Of a DNA stretch of 64,000 nt, positions 15,871 through 24,401 are shown piece after piece. The notes beneath the pieces are model-generated. The model made no database searches, was not told where the DNA came from, and worked only from the letters and a program-made list of their open reading frames with translations. Numbering within the stretch: position 1 is the first letter of the stretch; every line of letters begins with the position of its first letter. The DNA is from Vannielia litorea (lineage in GTDB: Bacteria > Pseudomonadota > Alphaproteobacteria > Rhodobacterales > Rhodobacteraceae), in assembly GCF_018424695.1 (NCBI RefSeq), contig NZ_QTNQ01000013.1, forward strand, positions 1 through 64,000, written 5' to 3'. Position numbers and translations under genes: made by a program.

Positions 15871-17766
15871 GTGGCGCAGCTTGTCTGCCGCCGCGCCCCG
15901 CTTCTGCAGCATGTAGAAGGCCGCCAGCAGAACCGGCGCAGCCAGCGCGACGGCCCAGTGATACTCCACGAGGAAAATCGCGGCGAGACCGGCGGCAAGG
16001 GCCGCAACGCGGAGCCAGGGCGCCACCGGCCGCACGAAATGGCCTACCAGCGCGAAGGAGAGCATGAACACGCCGGCAATCCCGGCAACGATGGCGGCCG
16101 CGATTTCGCCCCATGTTCCAACCAGCAGGTAGCCGGTGTTCAGCACGAAGGCAAACGGGATGATGTAGGCTACGACCGCGAACTTGAGCGCGTGCATCGC
16201 GGTTCGCATCGGGGCCGACCCGGCAATTGCTGCGGCAACGAAAACGGAAAGGCATACCGGCGGCGTCAGAAACGACAGGGTGCCGAAGTAGAAGATGAAC
16301 ATATGGGCCGCCAGCCGGTCGATCCCCAGCTCTTCAAGCGCGGGGCCGATCAGGATGACGAGGATGATGTAGGTGGCCGTCACCGGCACCCCCATGCCCA
16401 GAACGATACAGCCCAGCGCAGAGAACATCAGCAGCATCCAGATGCTGTTGCCCGAGATCGCCACCAGGTTCTGCGACAGGCTGGAGCCCAAGCCGGTGAG
16501 GCCGAGGCAGCCCACCACGATGCCCGCCACGGCACACATGATTGCAATGAAAACGGCAGCTTCGCCCGCACCAGCAATGGTCTTGAGATAGCCTTTGAAC
16601 GAGCGCCGCCATTTCGGCAGGGCAAGCGAAAGCAGCACGGTGGCCAAAGCGCCGGCAAAGGCGGCGGCCGCCGGGTTCCAGTTGAGGCCGAAAAGGGCAT
16701 AGAGCAACACGGCAAAAGGGATGGCGACGGGGATGATCTGGATAGAGGCGTCGCGCAGATCGGGCAGATCCTCGCCCCGGGCACCGGAAAGACCGGCCCT
16801 GCCGGCCTCCATATCGACCTGGAGGTAGAGGCAGAAGTAGAAGAGCAGCGCGGGCACTGCCGCCGCAAGCGCGATGGTGGCATAGGGCACGCCGAGAAAC
16901 TCGGCCATCAGGAAGCCGGTGGCCGCCATCACCGGCGGCAGAACGAGCCCGCCGGTCGAGGCAACGGCCTCCACGGCGGCGGCCTTCTCGGCGCTGTAGC
17001 CCACCCGCCGCATCAACGGGATGGTGAGGATACCGGTTGTCGAAACATTGGCCGAGGCGCTGCCCGAAAGCGAGCCAAACAGCGCGCTGGACACGATGGA
17101 CACCTTGGCCGGCCCCCCTCGCCGCTTGCCCATCAGGGCCAAAGCGAAATCAGAAATCGCGTCACCGCCGCCCACCAGAAACAGCATCTGTCCGAAGATC
17201 ACGAAGCTGGTCACGATGGTCGCGGCGACGTAAAGCGGCGTGCCGAAAACGGCCCCCGCGTTCAGGTAGTTGTAGGTGACCAACCTGTCCCAGCGGATGA
17301 CGCGGGTTTCGAACATGCCTGAAAGGTTGTGCCCGAAGAAAGCATAGGCGAGCGCCAGCAGGCCAACGCTGACCATTGCCCAGCCCGCGTGCCGCCGTGC
17401 CGACTCCAGCAGCAGAACGAGGCCGATCACGCTGACGATCACCTTGTCGGTCGTGATGAGTCCGAGGTTGCGGACGATGGTTTCGTATTCGAAGAAGATG
17501 TAGCCGCCCACGGCCAGAGCCGCGACGGCGCAGAGAAGGTCGATCCAGCGCAGGGCGAAGACCTCACGGCGAAGCGCCGGCCTGGTCAGAAACGTGATCG
17601 CCACGCATAGGGCGAGAAAGAGCGCGAGGAACTGTTCCTTGTAGATAATGATACCCACGCGCGGAAGAAGCTGAAGCGCGTAGACGACCGAAGCGAGCGG
17701 AATCAGCATGGCCAGAGCGAAAACCGCGAGTCTCCAGACTCCGGAAAGTTGACGCCTGTTATCCAT
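15853..17766 (-). CDS. TRAP transporter fused permease, 4TM/12TM (TAXI type)
   Basis: About 637 residues with roughly 16-18 hydrophobic segments: the small and large TRAP permeases fused in one chain, as in TAXI-TRAP systems. Large-subunit landmarks include GSLSGSASANVSTTG, ASTGGLVLPPVMAATGF, GMGVPVTATY and FGTLSFLTPPVCLSVF. ATG 17766 is preferred to a GTG 13 codons earlier. It pairs with the binding protein encoded directly upstream (17869-18882). As the last gene of the operon it would import the aromatic substrate, replacing the TTT-type TphC importer of classical terephthalate clusters. Confidence 0.9.
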   Translation of the reverse strand: MDNRRQLSGVWRLAVFALAMLIPLASVVYALQLLPRVGIIIYKEQFLALFLALCVAITFLTRPALRREVFALRWIDLLCAVAALAVGGYIFFEYETIVRNLGLITTDKVIVSVIGLVLLLESARRHAGWAMVSVGLLALAYAFFGHNLSGMFETRVIRWDRLVTYNYLNAGAVFGTPLYVAATIVTSFVIFGQMLFLVGGGDAISDFALALMGKRRGGPAKVSIVSSALFGSLSGSASANVSTTGILTIPLMRRVGYSAEKAAAVEAVASTGGLVLPPVMAATGFLMAEFLGVPYATIALAAAVPALLFYFCLYLQVDMEAGRAGLSGARGEDLPDLRDASIQIIPVAIPFAVLLYALFGLNWNPAAAAFAGALATVLLSLALPKWRRSFKGYLKTIAGAGEAAVFIAIMCAVAGIVVGCLGLTGLGSSLSQNLVAISGNSIWMLLMFSALGCIVLGMGVPVTATYIILVILIGPALEELGIDRLAAHMFIFYFGTLSFLTPPVCLSVFVAAAIAGSAPMRTAMHALKFAVVAYIIPFAFVLNTGYLLVGTWGEIAAAIVAGIAGVFMLSFALVGHFVRPVAPWLRVAALAAGLAAIFLVEYHWAVALAAPVLLAAFYMLQKRGAAADKLRHSEVTG

Positions 17767-17868
17767 TTTATTCTCGCTTTCCTCGACGGCCACGGGTGCG
17801 CGCACTCCGGGCCGGATGGTCTGGCTGGAAGGGATGCCCTCCCGCGCGCGGCGGAAGGGCGAATGGTG

Positions 17869-18882
17869 TTACTGCCCGGAGACTTCCGCGTTGCGGGCCT
17901 CGACCTCATCGGTCCAGACGCCCTGCTCCTTGTAGAAGGCGATGGCGGCCGGGTGGTAGGGCACCATGGTCTGGGTGCTGGCAAAGCGGTCCGGTGTCCA
18001 GGTCGCAAGCGACGGGTGGATGGCCTTCAGCTCTTCGTAGTGGTCCCAGACAGCCTTGAGCACCGTTGTCACCGTTTCGTCCGATAGATCGGGGCGGGCA
18101 TAGAGCGTGGTGCCATAGCTCAGAACGAAGATGTCCTCATCCGCGCCCACCGGGCCCGCCTTGACCTCGAGCGGCACGAAGGCGGCGCCGATCTCGCGCG
18201 AGCGCGCCATCGCCTCGTCGGAGGGGTCGATGGAGAGGAGCTTGGCACCTTCGGCGGCATTCAACTGCTGCAGAATGCCACTGCCCATCGAGCCCACGGC
18301 GGCATCTGCCCTGCCCTCGATCACGGCACTCACCCCTTCAGGGTAGCTCGACACGCTAACCACCTCGACGTCATCGGCGGTAAGCCCCGCGTTTGCAAGG
18401 GCGGCCTCCGCGGTGATCGACGAGCCCGCGAAGGCACCGTAGTCGGCCACAACGCGTTTGCCCTTCAGATCCGCAAGTGTTTCGATGCCGGCATTGCCGC
18501 GCACCACGATCGACAGGCGGATGGGCGAGCCGATCATCAGCGTGGTCAGCGGGTAGCCCTCGCCCCCGTTCACGCCTTCATAAGGGCCGACGGCCCGCGC
18601 TGCGAAGTCCGCCTCGATCGGGCTGGACAGGCCGATGTCGGCTTCCTGCGTCATGAACATCGGAAAATAGACAGTAGGCGACTGCGGCAGCACGTCGACA
18701 CGAATGTCGGTGTGCTTGCCGATTACCGCGCCGATGGCCTGGCTCTGGGCGTAGAACAGGCTGCCCTCCGGGTTGCCGCCCATGACGACAATCTCTGCTT
18801 CGGCCCGCGGCGCGGCCACCATGGCGGCGGCTGCAAGAGCAAGGCCGGCGACCACCGGCTTGAATGTGTTGAGTTTGAACAT
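17869..18882 (-). CDS. TAXI-family TRAP substrate-binding protein
   Basis: A 337-residue periplasmic protein with an N-terminal Sec signal (cleavage near AEA, residue 29). It shows the TAXI fold features GGNPEGSLFYAQSQAIG and LADLKGKRVVADYGAFAGSS. GGAGG precedes the ATG. TAXI proteins deliver substrates such as glutamate or aromatic and dicarboxylic acids to fused TRAP permeases; this ligand is probably the aromatic acid degraded by the upstream genes (context inference). Confidence 0.9.
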   Translation of the reverse strand: MFKLNTFKPVVAGLALAAAAMVAAPRAEAEIVVMGGNPEGSLFYAQSQAIGAVIGKHTDIRVDVLPQSPTVYFPMFMTQEADIGLSSPIEADFAARAVGPYEGVNGGEGYPLTTLMIGSPIRLSIVVRGNAGIETLADLKGKRVVADYGAFAGSSITAEAALANAGLTADDVEVVSVSSYPEGVSAVIEGRADAAVGSMGSGILQQLNAAEGAKLLSIDPSDEAMARSREIGAAFVPLEVKAGPVGADEDIFVLSYGTTLYARPDLSDETVTTVLKAVWDHYEELKAIHPSLATWTPDRFASTQTMVPYHPAAIAFYKEQGVWTDEVEARNAEVSGQ

Positions 18883-18953
18883 GTTTCCTCCCTGGTTTTG
18901 CGCGTTTCAACGTTCGGTTTGACTGGGTAACAACGGAAAATTCTGAACCTGTT

Positions 18954-20501
18954 TCACGGCAGCACCGCCTCGATCAGGAGCGGGCCCTGCCGGGTCGCTG
19001 CGCTGGCTATGAGTGTTGCCAGCCGGGCTGCGTCCTCGACGCGCACCGCATCAACCCCAAAACCGCGGGCGATGTCGATCCAGCCGATATCGGGCCTGTC
19101 GAGGCTGAGCATGCCGCGGGCCCGAGAGCCCATCTCTCCCGCCACGCCGACATTTTTGAGTTCGGCATCGAGAATGTTGTAGCGGCGATTGGAGAAGATG
19201 ATGGTCGTCACGTTCGCCTGCTCGCGCGCCTGCGTCCAGAGGCCCTGCACCGTGTACATCGCGCTGCCATCACCTTCGAGGTTGATCACCGGACGATCCG
19301 GGCAGGCCAGCGCCGCGCCCAGCGCGACGGGAATGCCGTTGCCCAGCGCTCCGGCGGGCAGTTGCAGGTAATCGTGCGGCACAGCACCCTGCGACAGCGG
19401 AAAGAAGTTGCGCCCGGCCGATATGCTCTCGTCGACGATGATAGCCTGCGGCGGCATCGCGGCGGCGACGCACCGCAGGATCGCATCGGGTGTGAGCGCG
19501 CCCTCTGGAATTGCCGGATCCTGCGCCTGCTCCACCGGCCCGTCGACTTTTGCGCCCAGCGCCTCGCAGAGTGCAGCCAGCGCGGCGGGTGCCAGGGCCG
19601 GGTCGCCGCAGAGCGTGTGGAAGATCGTGCCCGGATCCTCCATCGCACGCGGCTTGTCGGGATAGGCGAACATCGCGGCAGGCTTCCCGGTGCCGGCAAG
19701 GATCACGTGGCGTATGCCGGCAAAGACCTTTCGGGCCGGATCAATCAGCGCGGGCAAGCGCTCCACCCGCACCCGCCCGACGCCGCGTTCGAGCCTGCCG
19801 ATGCCATAGGGTGTTGCCAGCCTTGCGCTCGTGGCCGCGGCGATGCGACCCGCACATGCGAGCGATACCGCACGCAGGGCGGCCCCCCCGAGCAGCAGCA
19901 TTGCCGGCTCACCGGACGTGAGCGCCTTGGCGGCGGCTGAAATGGCCCCTTCATCTACGGCGGACTCCGGCGCTGGCGCGGGTGGGGCGGCTTCGATGCC
20001 CCCCTCCGACCAGGCGGTGTCTGCGGGCAGGACAAGGGTTGCCACCTGGCCGCCGCGCGAGCGCGCCGCCGCAATGGCCTCGGCAGCATCGGAAGACACA
20101 TCGGCGGCACTGCCGCTGGTTTTCACCCAGTCCGACATCGGCTTGGCCAGCGCCTCGACATCGCTCACCAGCGCCGAGCCGGAGGCGCGATGCCAGGAGG
20201 CGTGATCGCCCACCACGTTTACAACCGGCGAAGGCGCCTTGCGCGCATTGTGCAGATTGGCCAGCCCGCCGGACAGCCCGAAGCCAAGATGCATCAGCGT
20301 GGCGGCGGGCCTGTCGACCATGCGGCCAAAGCCGTCCGCCGCGCCGGTGGCCACGCCCTCGAACAGGCAGAGCACGGGCCGCATGTCCTCGAACCTGTCG
20401 AGCGCGGCGACGAAATGCATCTCCGACGTGCCGGGGTTGGCAAAACAGGTATCCACGCCGCCCGCCAGCAATGCCCGCGTCAATGCCTCTGCTCCGTTCA
20501 T
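18954..20501 (-). CDS. thiamine-diphosphate-dependent enzyme (benzoylformate decarboxylase/acetolactate synthase-like)
   Basis: A 515-residue three-domain ThDP enzyme. The PYR domain carries the cofactor-activating glutamate in CLFEGVATGAADG. The ThDP/Mg motif GDGSAMYTVQGLW ending at the Asn of IIFSNRRYN is near residue 435. ATG 20501 is chosen behind GGAGGCGCAGGG. Relatives decarboxylate 2-keto acids such as benzoylformate, or condense them. In this operon it sits between the reductase and the transporter genes. Classical tph operons do not need such an enzyme, so the substrate range may include a keto-acid side chain. Confidence 0.82.
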   Translation of the reverse strand: MNGAEALTRALLAGGVDTCFANPGTSEMHFVAALDRFEDMRPVLCLFEGVATGAADGFGRMVDRPAATLMHLGFGLSGGLANLHNARKAPSPVVNVVGDHASWHRASGSALVSDVEALAKPMSDWVKTSGSAADVSSDAAEAIAAARSRGGQVATLVLPADTAWSEGGIEAAPPAPAPESAVDEGAISAAAKALTSGEPAMLLLGGAALRAVSLACAGRIAAATSARLATPYGIGRLERGVGRVRVERLPALIDPARKVFAGIRHVILAGTGKPAAMFAYPDKPRAMEDPGTIFHTLCGDPALAPAALAALCEALGAKVDGPVEQAQDPAIPEGALTPDAILRCVAAAMPPQAIIVDESISAGRNFFPLSQGAVPHDYLQLPAGALGNGIPVALGAALACPDRPVINLEGDGSAMYTVQGLWTQAREQANVTTIIFSNRRYNILDAELKNVGVAGEMGSRARGMLSLDRPDIGWIDIARGFGVDAVRVEDAARLATLIASAATRQGPLLIEAVLP

Positions 20502-20526
20502 CCCTGCGCCTCCTCCCCGCCGCCGG

Positions 20527-21537
20527 TCATGCCGAGAGCGCCTCCGCATCACCCGACGGCACGAAGGCATCGGAAAAGAACATCTCCGGGTCGAGCCCTG
20601 CCCTGGCGCAGAAGTCCCGCTGCGCCGCTTCGATCATCACCGGCGCACCGCAGGCATAAACCTCCATCCCGCCCATGTCGGGGTAGTCCTTCAGCGCGGC
20701 CTCGTGCACCAGCCCGCGACGGCCTTTCCAGCGGGGGTCGTCGCCAGAGACGACGGGCGTAAAGGTGAACCACTCATGCTTTGCCGCCAGCGCCTCCATC
20801 TCGACGCGCTTGTAGAGATCCGCCGCCGTGTTGCCGCCCCAATAAAGATGGAGCGGGCGCGCGCTGCCGCTGCGCACCTGGTTTTCGATGATGGAGGCAA
20901 TCGGGGCAAATCCGGTTCCCGTGGCAATCAGCAGCGCCGGAGTGTCGGCCTCGGTCAGGGTGAACTCCCCATATGGCAGCTCGACTTCGAGCACGTCCTT
21001 GGGCGCAAGGCCCGACAGAACCGCCTCCGAGAACTTTCCGCCCGGAACATGCCGGATGTGCAGCTCCAGGCCGTCGTTCTTCTGCGGTGGGTTGGCCATT
21101 GAAAAGTTCCGGCTGTCTCCATCGGGGAGGATCACCCGCAGGTATTGCCCAGCACGAAAAGGCGCGCGGCGCCCGTTGGGAAAGCGCAGGTGGATCACCG
21201 CAACGTCCTCGGCCGGATTCTCGATCTTGCGCACCTTGCCTTCGAGCACCTTGCGCGCCACCGGATCAACCTTGCGGATGCGCAGCGGCGCGATCTCGAT
21301 ATCGGTCAGCGGCCGGGCCTGGCACAACTTCACACCCGGCTCGGGGCCGGTCAGATGGCCCTGCCCCCGCACCATCGCCTCACCGGCGCAAAGCCCCCCC
21401 TCGCAGGACGCGCAGACGCCCTTGCGGCAGGAATAGGGAATGGCGAAGCCTGCGCGCTCCATCGCGTCCAGCACAGTTTCGTCCTCGTTGCACTCGACCG
21501 CTATGTCTTCGCCCTGCACGGAAATGGTGTGGCTCAT
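20527..21537 (-). CDS. 2Fe-2S/FAD/NAD(P) oxidoreductase, TphA1-like dioxygenase reductase
   Basis: A 336-residue reductase with an N-terminal plant-type ferredoxin (C37, C42, C45 in CRKGVCASC and C72 in VKLCQ). A flavin domain follows with RNFSMANPP and LHIRHVPGGKFS, then an NAD(P) domain (ATGTGFAPIASI, YACGAP near the end). The order ferredoxin-FAD-NAD and the local wording match TphA1 of terephthalate dioxygenase. It would pass electrons from NAD(P)H to the Rieske oxygenase at 22505-24252. Its stop lies 25 bases before the ThDP enzyme start, and its start overlaps the PdxA-like gene stop by four bases. Confidence 0.88.
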   Translation of the reverse strand: MSHTISVQGEDIAVECNEDETVLDAMERAGFAIPYSCRKGVCASCEGGLCAGEAMVRGQGHLTGPEPGVKLCQARPLTDIEIAPLRIRKVDPVARKVLEGKVRKIENPAEDVAVIHLRFPNGRRAPFRAGQYLRVILPDGDSRNFSMANPPQKNDGLELHIRHVPGGKFSEAVLSGLAPKDVLEVELPYGEFTLTEADTPALLIATGTGFAPIASIIENQVRSGSARPLHLYWGGNTAADLYKRVEMEALAAKHEWFTFTPVVSGDDPRWKGRRGLVHEAALKDYPDMGGMEVYACGAPVMIEAAQRDFCARAGLDPEMFFSDAFVPSGDAEALSA

Positions 21538-22505
21538 TGGATGCCTCCGATCAGTCGTATCGTGCGCAGAATGGCTTCCGGGTCGGCCCGGTTCTTACCC
21601 GCGATGTCGAACCCTGCCCCATGCCCGACGCTGGAAAACAGCACGCCCCCGCCAACCGCCAGAGCCGAGGCGGTGCGCCCCGCCTTCAGCTTGACCGGGA
21701 TGTGGCCCTGGTCGTGGTACATGCAGACGAATGCGTCGAACCCTTCCATCGCCAGCATGGTGTCAGCCCCGGTGGGGCCCTCCACGTCGAGCCCCTGAGC
21801 GCGCAGGCGGTCGCGCGCCGGGGTCACGATCTCGAGGTCTTCAGAGCCGAAAAGTCCGCCCTCGCTGGCATGGGGATTGAACCCGAAGAGGCCGATGCGC
21901 GGAGCGGCAATGCCTAAGGCCTTCAGAGCCCCGGCCCCCGCGAGGGTGGCGCGCTCGATCAGATCTGGGGACAACCTGTCGAGCGCGCCTTTCAGCCCCT
22001 CGTGGAGCGTGACGTGAATGATGCGCAGGCCGCCCCCCACCAGCATCATGAAAACTGTGTCCGGCCCGGTGCCCCGCAGCTCTGCAATGAGCGGCGGGTA
22101 GCCGGCAAACTTGCGCCCCGAGGCGTTGACCGCGGTTTCCGAATGCGGGCAGCCCACGATAGCACGGCCCGTGCCTCCATCGACCAGCGCGAGGGCCGCC
22201 TCGATATAGGCCACGGTTGCCCGTCCCGCCTCGGCACAAACTTCGCCCGGTGTGTGATCGGCTTTCGAAAGCGCCTCTACGGGCGCCACGTCCACCACGC
22301 CATCCGCGCCCCAGTCGCCTGGCCCCTCGGCAAGGGCGAAGCCAGCAGCCTCCGCCAGCGGTTCGATCACATGGGCATCGCCCACCAGCACCGGCCTGAG
22401 CGCGGGCTCGTCCGCCAGCGCGGCGGCGGCCCTCACTGCAACCTCCGGGCCGATGCCGTTCGGGTCGCCGATCGACACAAGAACACGGTCTCGAGTGAAA
22501 TCCAT
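21534..22505 (-). CDS. PdxA-family cis-diol dicarboxylate dehydrogenase, TphB-like
   Basis: This 323-residue member of the PdxA/TphB family is a metal-dependent NAD(P) dehydrogenase that couples oxidation to decarboxylation. Metal-binding histidines are seen in CPHSETAVN, IIHVTLHEG and YHDQGHIP; GDPNGIGPEV at the N-terminus and GFNPHASEGGLFG are family blocks. It resembles TphB more than biosynthetic PdxA by its short length and neighbourhood. TphB turns the dihydrodiol of terephthalate into protocatechuate and CO2. It shares one base with the dioxygenase beta-subunit stop. Confidence 0.86.
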   Translation of the reverse strand: MDFTRDRVLVSIGDPNGIGPEVAVRAAAALADEPALRPVLVGDAHVIEPLAEAAGFALAEGPGDWGADGVVDVAPVEALSKADHTPGEVCAEAGRATVAYIEAALALVDGGTGRAIVGCPHSETAVNASGRKFAGYPPLIAELRGTGPDTVFMMLVGGGLRIIHVTLHEGLKGALDRLSPDLIERATLAGAGALKALGIAAPRIGLFGFNPHASEGGLFGSEDLEIVTPARDRLRAQGLDVEGPTGADTMLAMEGFDAFVCMYHDQGHIPVKLKAGRTASALAVGGGVLFSSVGHGAGFDIAGKNRADPEAILRTIRLIGGIQ

Positions 22506-22990
22506 CAGAGCGGAAAACCCAGCAGCGTGTCGATGTAGCCGCTATCCAGCACCACGATGCGCTTGACGATGAGCGCCTGCTCGTCGGTCAACCGCCAGCG
22601 GTCGATGTAACGCCCTGTGGCAAACAGCATCGTCGGCCCCTCGCGGGTGATCCGCGCCACCATGAAGGAGCTTTCGCACTCCACCTCGTCGCCCTCGATC
22701 GAGGTGATGAAGGGCTGGCCGATCATGTGCCGGTAGCTGTGCCGCTCATAGACGTTGGCCTCGAAGAGCGACAGGATCCGGTCATGCAGCATGGCCTTGC
22801 TGTCGAGCCAGATGATCCCTGCCTCGAGGTTCTGTGCGAAGTTGTCGGCCGTGGTGACCATGTAGAAGCAGTCATCCACGAAGAACTCGGGCCACTCCAC
22901 GCAATTGCCATCGTCGATGGTGTGCACGTAACGAGCCTGGGCCTCGGCAATGCGAGCGGCGGTCGCAGCGGTTTGCACGTAATCCCTCAC
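22505..22990 (-). CDS. aromatic-ring-hydroxylating dioxygenase beta subunit, TphA3-like
   Basis: A 161-residue small subunit of the ring-hydroxylating dioxygenase beta family (NTF2-like fold). The blocks GIIWLDSKAMLHDRI and EANVYERHSYRHMIG correspond to GIVWADSQDMLTDRI and EANIYERHRYRHILG as I recall them from TphA3. It stabilises the hexameric oxygenase and has no cofactor. The start overlaps the alpha-subunit stop by four bases, implying coupled 1:1 synthesis. Confidence 0.9.
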   Translation of the reverse strand: MRDYVQTAATAARIAEAQARYVHTIDDGNCVEWPEFFVDDCFYMVTTADNFAQNLEAGIIWLDSKAMLHDRILSLFEANVYERHSYRHMIGQPFITSIEGDEVECESSFMVARITREGPTMLFATGRYIDRWRLTDEQALIVKRIVVLDSGYIDTLLGFPL

Positions 22991-24252
22991 AGGCCCGTCC
23001 TCGCGCGGTACTCGGTCCAGAAACCTCGGATCGAGGCCTCAGTAATCCGGTCGTTGCCGGAGCCGATGTCATATCCGCCCATCGCAAGCACCGCCCGCTC
23101 GCCCGAAGCTGTCGCCGTGGCACGCTGAACGAACCCGCCGATGCAGCCGTCTTCCATCGAGACATATCCCCCCGGGCCGACAAGGTTGGCCTGCTTCAGG
23201 CGGATCTTCCGCTCTTCCGGGGTATCCTCCTCGAAGCCGAAATAGGTCCAGTGCAATTGGGTGCTATCGGTGGCCGTCGGCTGCACCCGCCGGACGGCTA
23301 GGCTGTTCTGGATCTGCTGCAGCACGAAGTTGGGGAACACCGTGAGGATCTGCAGGGTGATATCGTCGGGGAATTCCTTGAAGCCCTGAAGCATCGAGGT
23401 GTCCTGAAGCGCGATATCCTTGTCCGAGCGGATCTTCTGCTCGGAGTAGAGGCTCGCGTTCTTCTTTTTCTCCTCGGCATCGCGGTCGATCATCGAGTAG
23501 CTGACATGGCAGCCCCCCTCCTCGCTCACGATGATCCCGCCCTTCTGCGACAAGCGGTTCAACTCGAAGGTCGTGAAGAACGTGTGCAGGATCGAGGCGT
23601 GATAGCTGTCCTTGGTGTTCTCCACGTAGAGCTTCCAGTTGTTCGGCAGTATCTGGGTGAAGCGGGCCAGCACCACCGGGGTGCGCCCGTTGAAGACCCG
23701 TGCGATCCTTCCGATCAGCTCCTCGCCGAGGTAGTCCTCGAGATCGTCCACATCCTCGTCGAAGCTGCCGAAGATCATGCCTTCGACCGTTTGCACGCGC
23801 AGCTTGCGCGGGCCGTACTTCGACATGTCGAAACCTTCTGCGATGCCACCACAGCCCTTGATGCCGTCCTTGAACGCAATGCCCACGAGGTCGCCCTGCA
23901 GGCTGTGCGTCCAGGCATGGTAGACGCAGGTGAAATCCTTGACGTTGCCCCGGTCTTCCAGCGCCAGCAGCGAGCCCCGATGGGCACAGCGGTTCTCGAA
24001 GGCATAGAACTGGCCATCGGCGTCGCGGGTAACGATCACCGGGGTTTCGCCGACATGGACGGCAACAAAGTCACCGGGGGCGACAAGTTCGCATTCGAGG
24101 CAGAGGTAGTTCCAGCAAGGCCCGTGGAACACCTTGTCCGTCTCGAGCCTCCGCACGTCCTCGCGCTGGAAAACCCAGTAGGGCACACGGGTGCCGCCGT
24201 CTTCTTCGGCCCAACGGGGCGTGGTTTCGGAAGTTGGCCTGGCGCCATCCAT
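22987..24252 (-). CDS. Rieske ring-hydroxylating dioxygenase alpha subunit, TphA2-like
   Basis: The 421-residue catalytic subunit. The Rieske centre is C89-H91 (CAHRG) with C109 and H112 (CVYH). The mononuclear iron site is in the DSYHASILH segment with the expected D-x2-H-x4-H spacing. Large blocks (FELNRLSQKGG, VSYSMIDR, LQQIQNSLAVR, SMEDG and GGFVQR) match the terephthalate dioxygenase TphA2 as I remember it; salicylate- and anthranilate-type oxygenases are the nearest alternatives. ATG 24252 follows GGGAGGAAA. It is the first gene of the operon and has a consensus-like promoter upstream. Confidence 0.9.
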   Translation of the reverse strand: MDGARPTSETTPRWAEEDGGTRVPYWVFQREDVRRLETDKVFHGPCWNYLCLECELVAPGDFVAVHVGETPVIVTRDADGQFYAFENRCAHRGSLLALEDRGNVKDFTCVYHAWTHSLQGDLVGIAFKDGIKGCGGIAEGFDMSKYGPRKLRVQTVEGMIFGSFDEDVDDLEDYLGEELIGRIARVFNGRTPVVLARFTQILPNNWKLYVENTKDSYHASILHTFFTTFELNRLSQKGGIIVSEEGGCHVSYSMIDRDAEEKKKNASLYSEQKIRSDKDIALQDTSMLQGFKEFPDDITLQILTVFPNFVLQQIQNSLAVRRVQPTATDSTQLHWTYFGFEEDTPEERKIRLKQANLVGPGGYVSMEDGCIGGFVQRATATASGERAVLAMGGYDIGSGNDRITEASIRGFWTEYRARTGL

Positions 24253-24290
24253 CGTCGCGTTTCCTCCCTTGGCAGTGGCCAGATAATCTT

Positions 24291-24323
24291 GTGCGATATC
24301 CGAACACTGTACTATATTCGCAC
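24291..24323. promoter_or_regulatory. candidate IclR operator (inverted repeat)
   Basis: The arms GTGCGATAT (24291-24299) and ATATTCGCAC (24314-24323) form a near-perfect inverted repeat in the divergent region between the dioxygenase operon and the flavin reductase gene. The right arm covers the predicted transcription start of the operon, where a regulator could repress or activate. Binding by the IclR protein at 15115-15870 is inference. Confidence 0.45.
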
Positions 24324-24328
24324 TTTTG

Positions 24329-24357
24329 TGTTTACGTATGGCGCCAACCAGTGTCAA
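24329..24357 (-). promoter_or_regulatory. sigma-70-type promoter of the tph-like operon
   Basis: On the minus strand a perfect TTGACA -35 (24352-24357) is followed after exactly 17 bases by TAAACA (24329-24334) as -10. The start point would fall near 24322, about 70 bases before the alpha-subunit ATG and within the candidate operator. Confidence 0.55.
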
Positions 24358-24401
24358 GACACGGCATGTTCAACGTAAGAGACCAGACAATAAGGACACC
24401 C

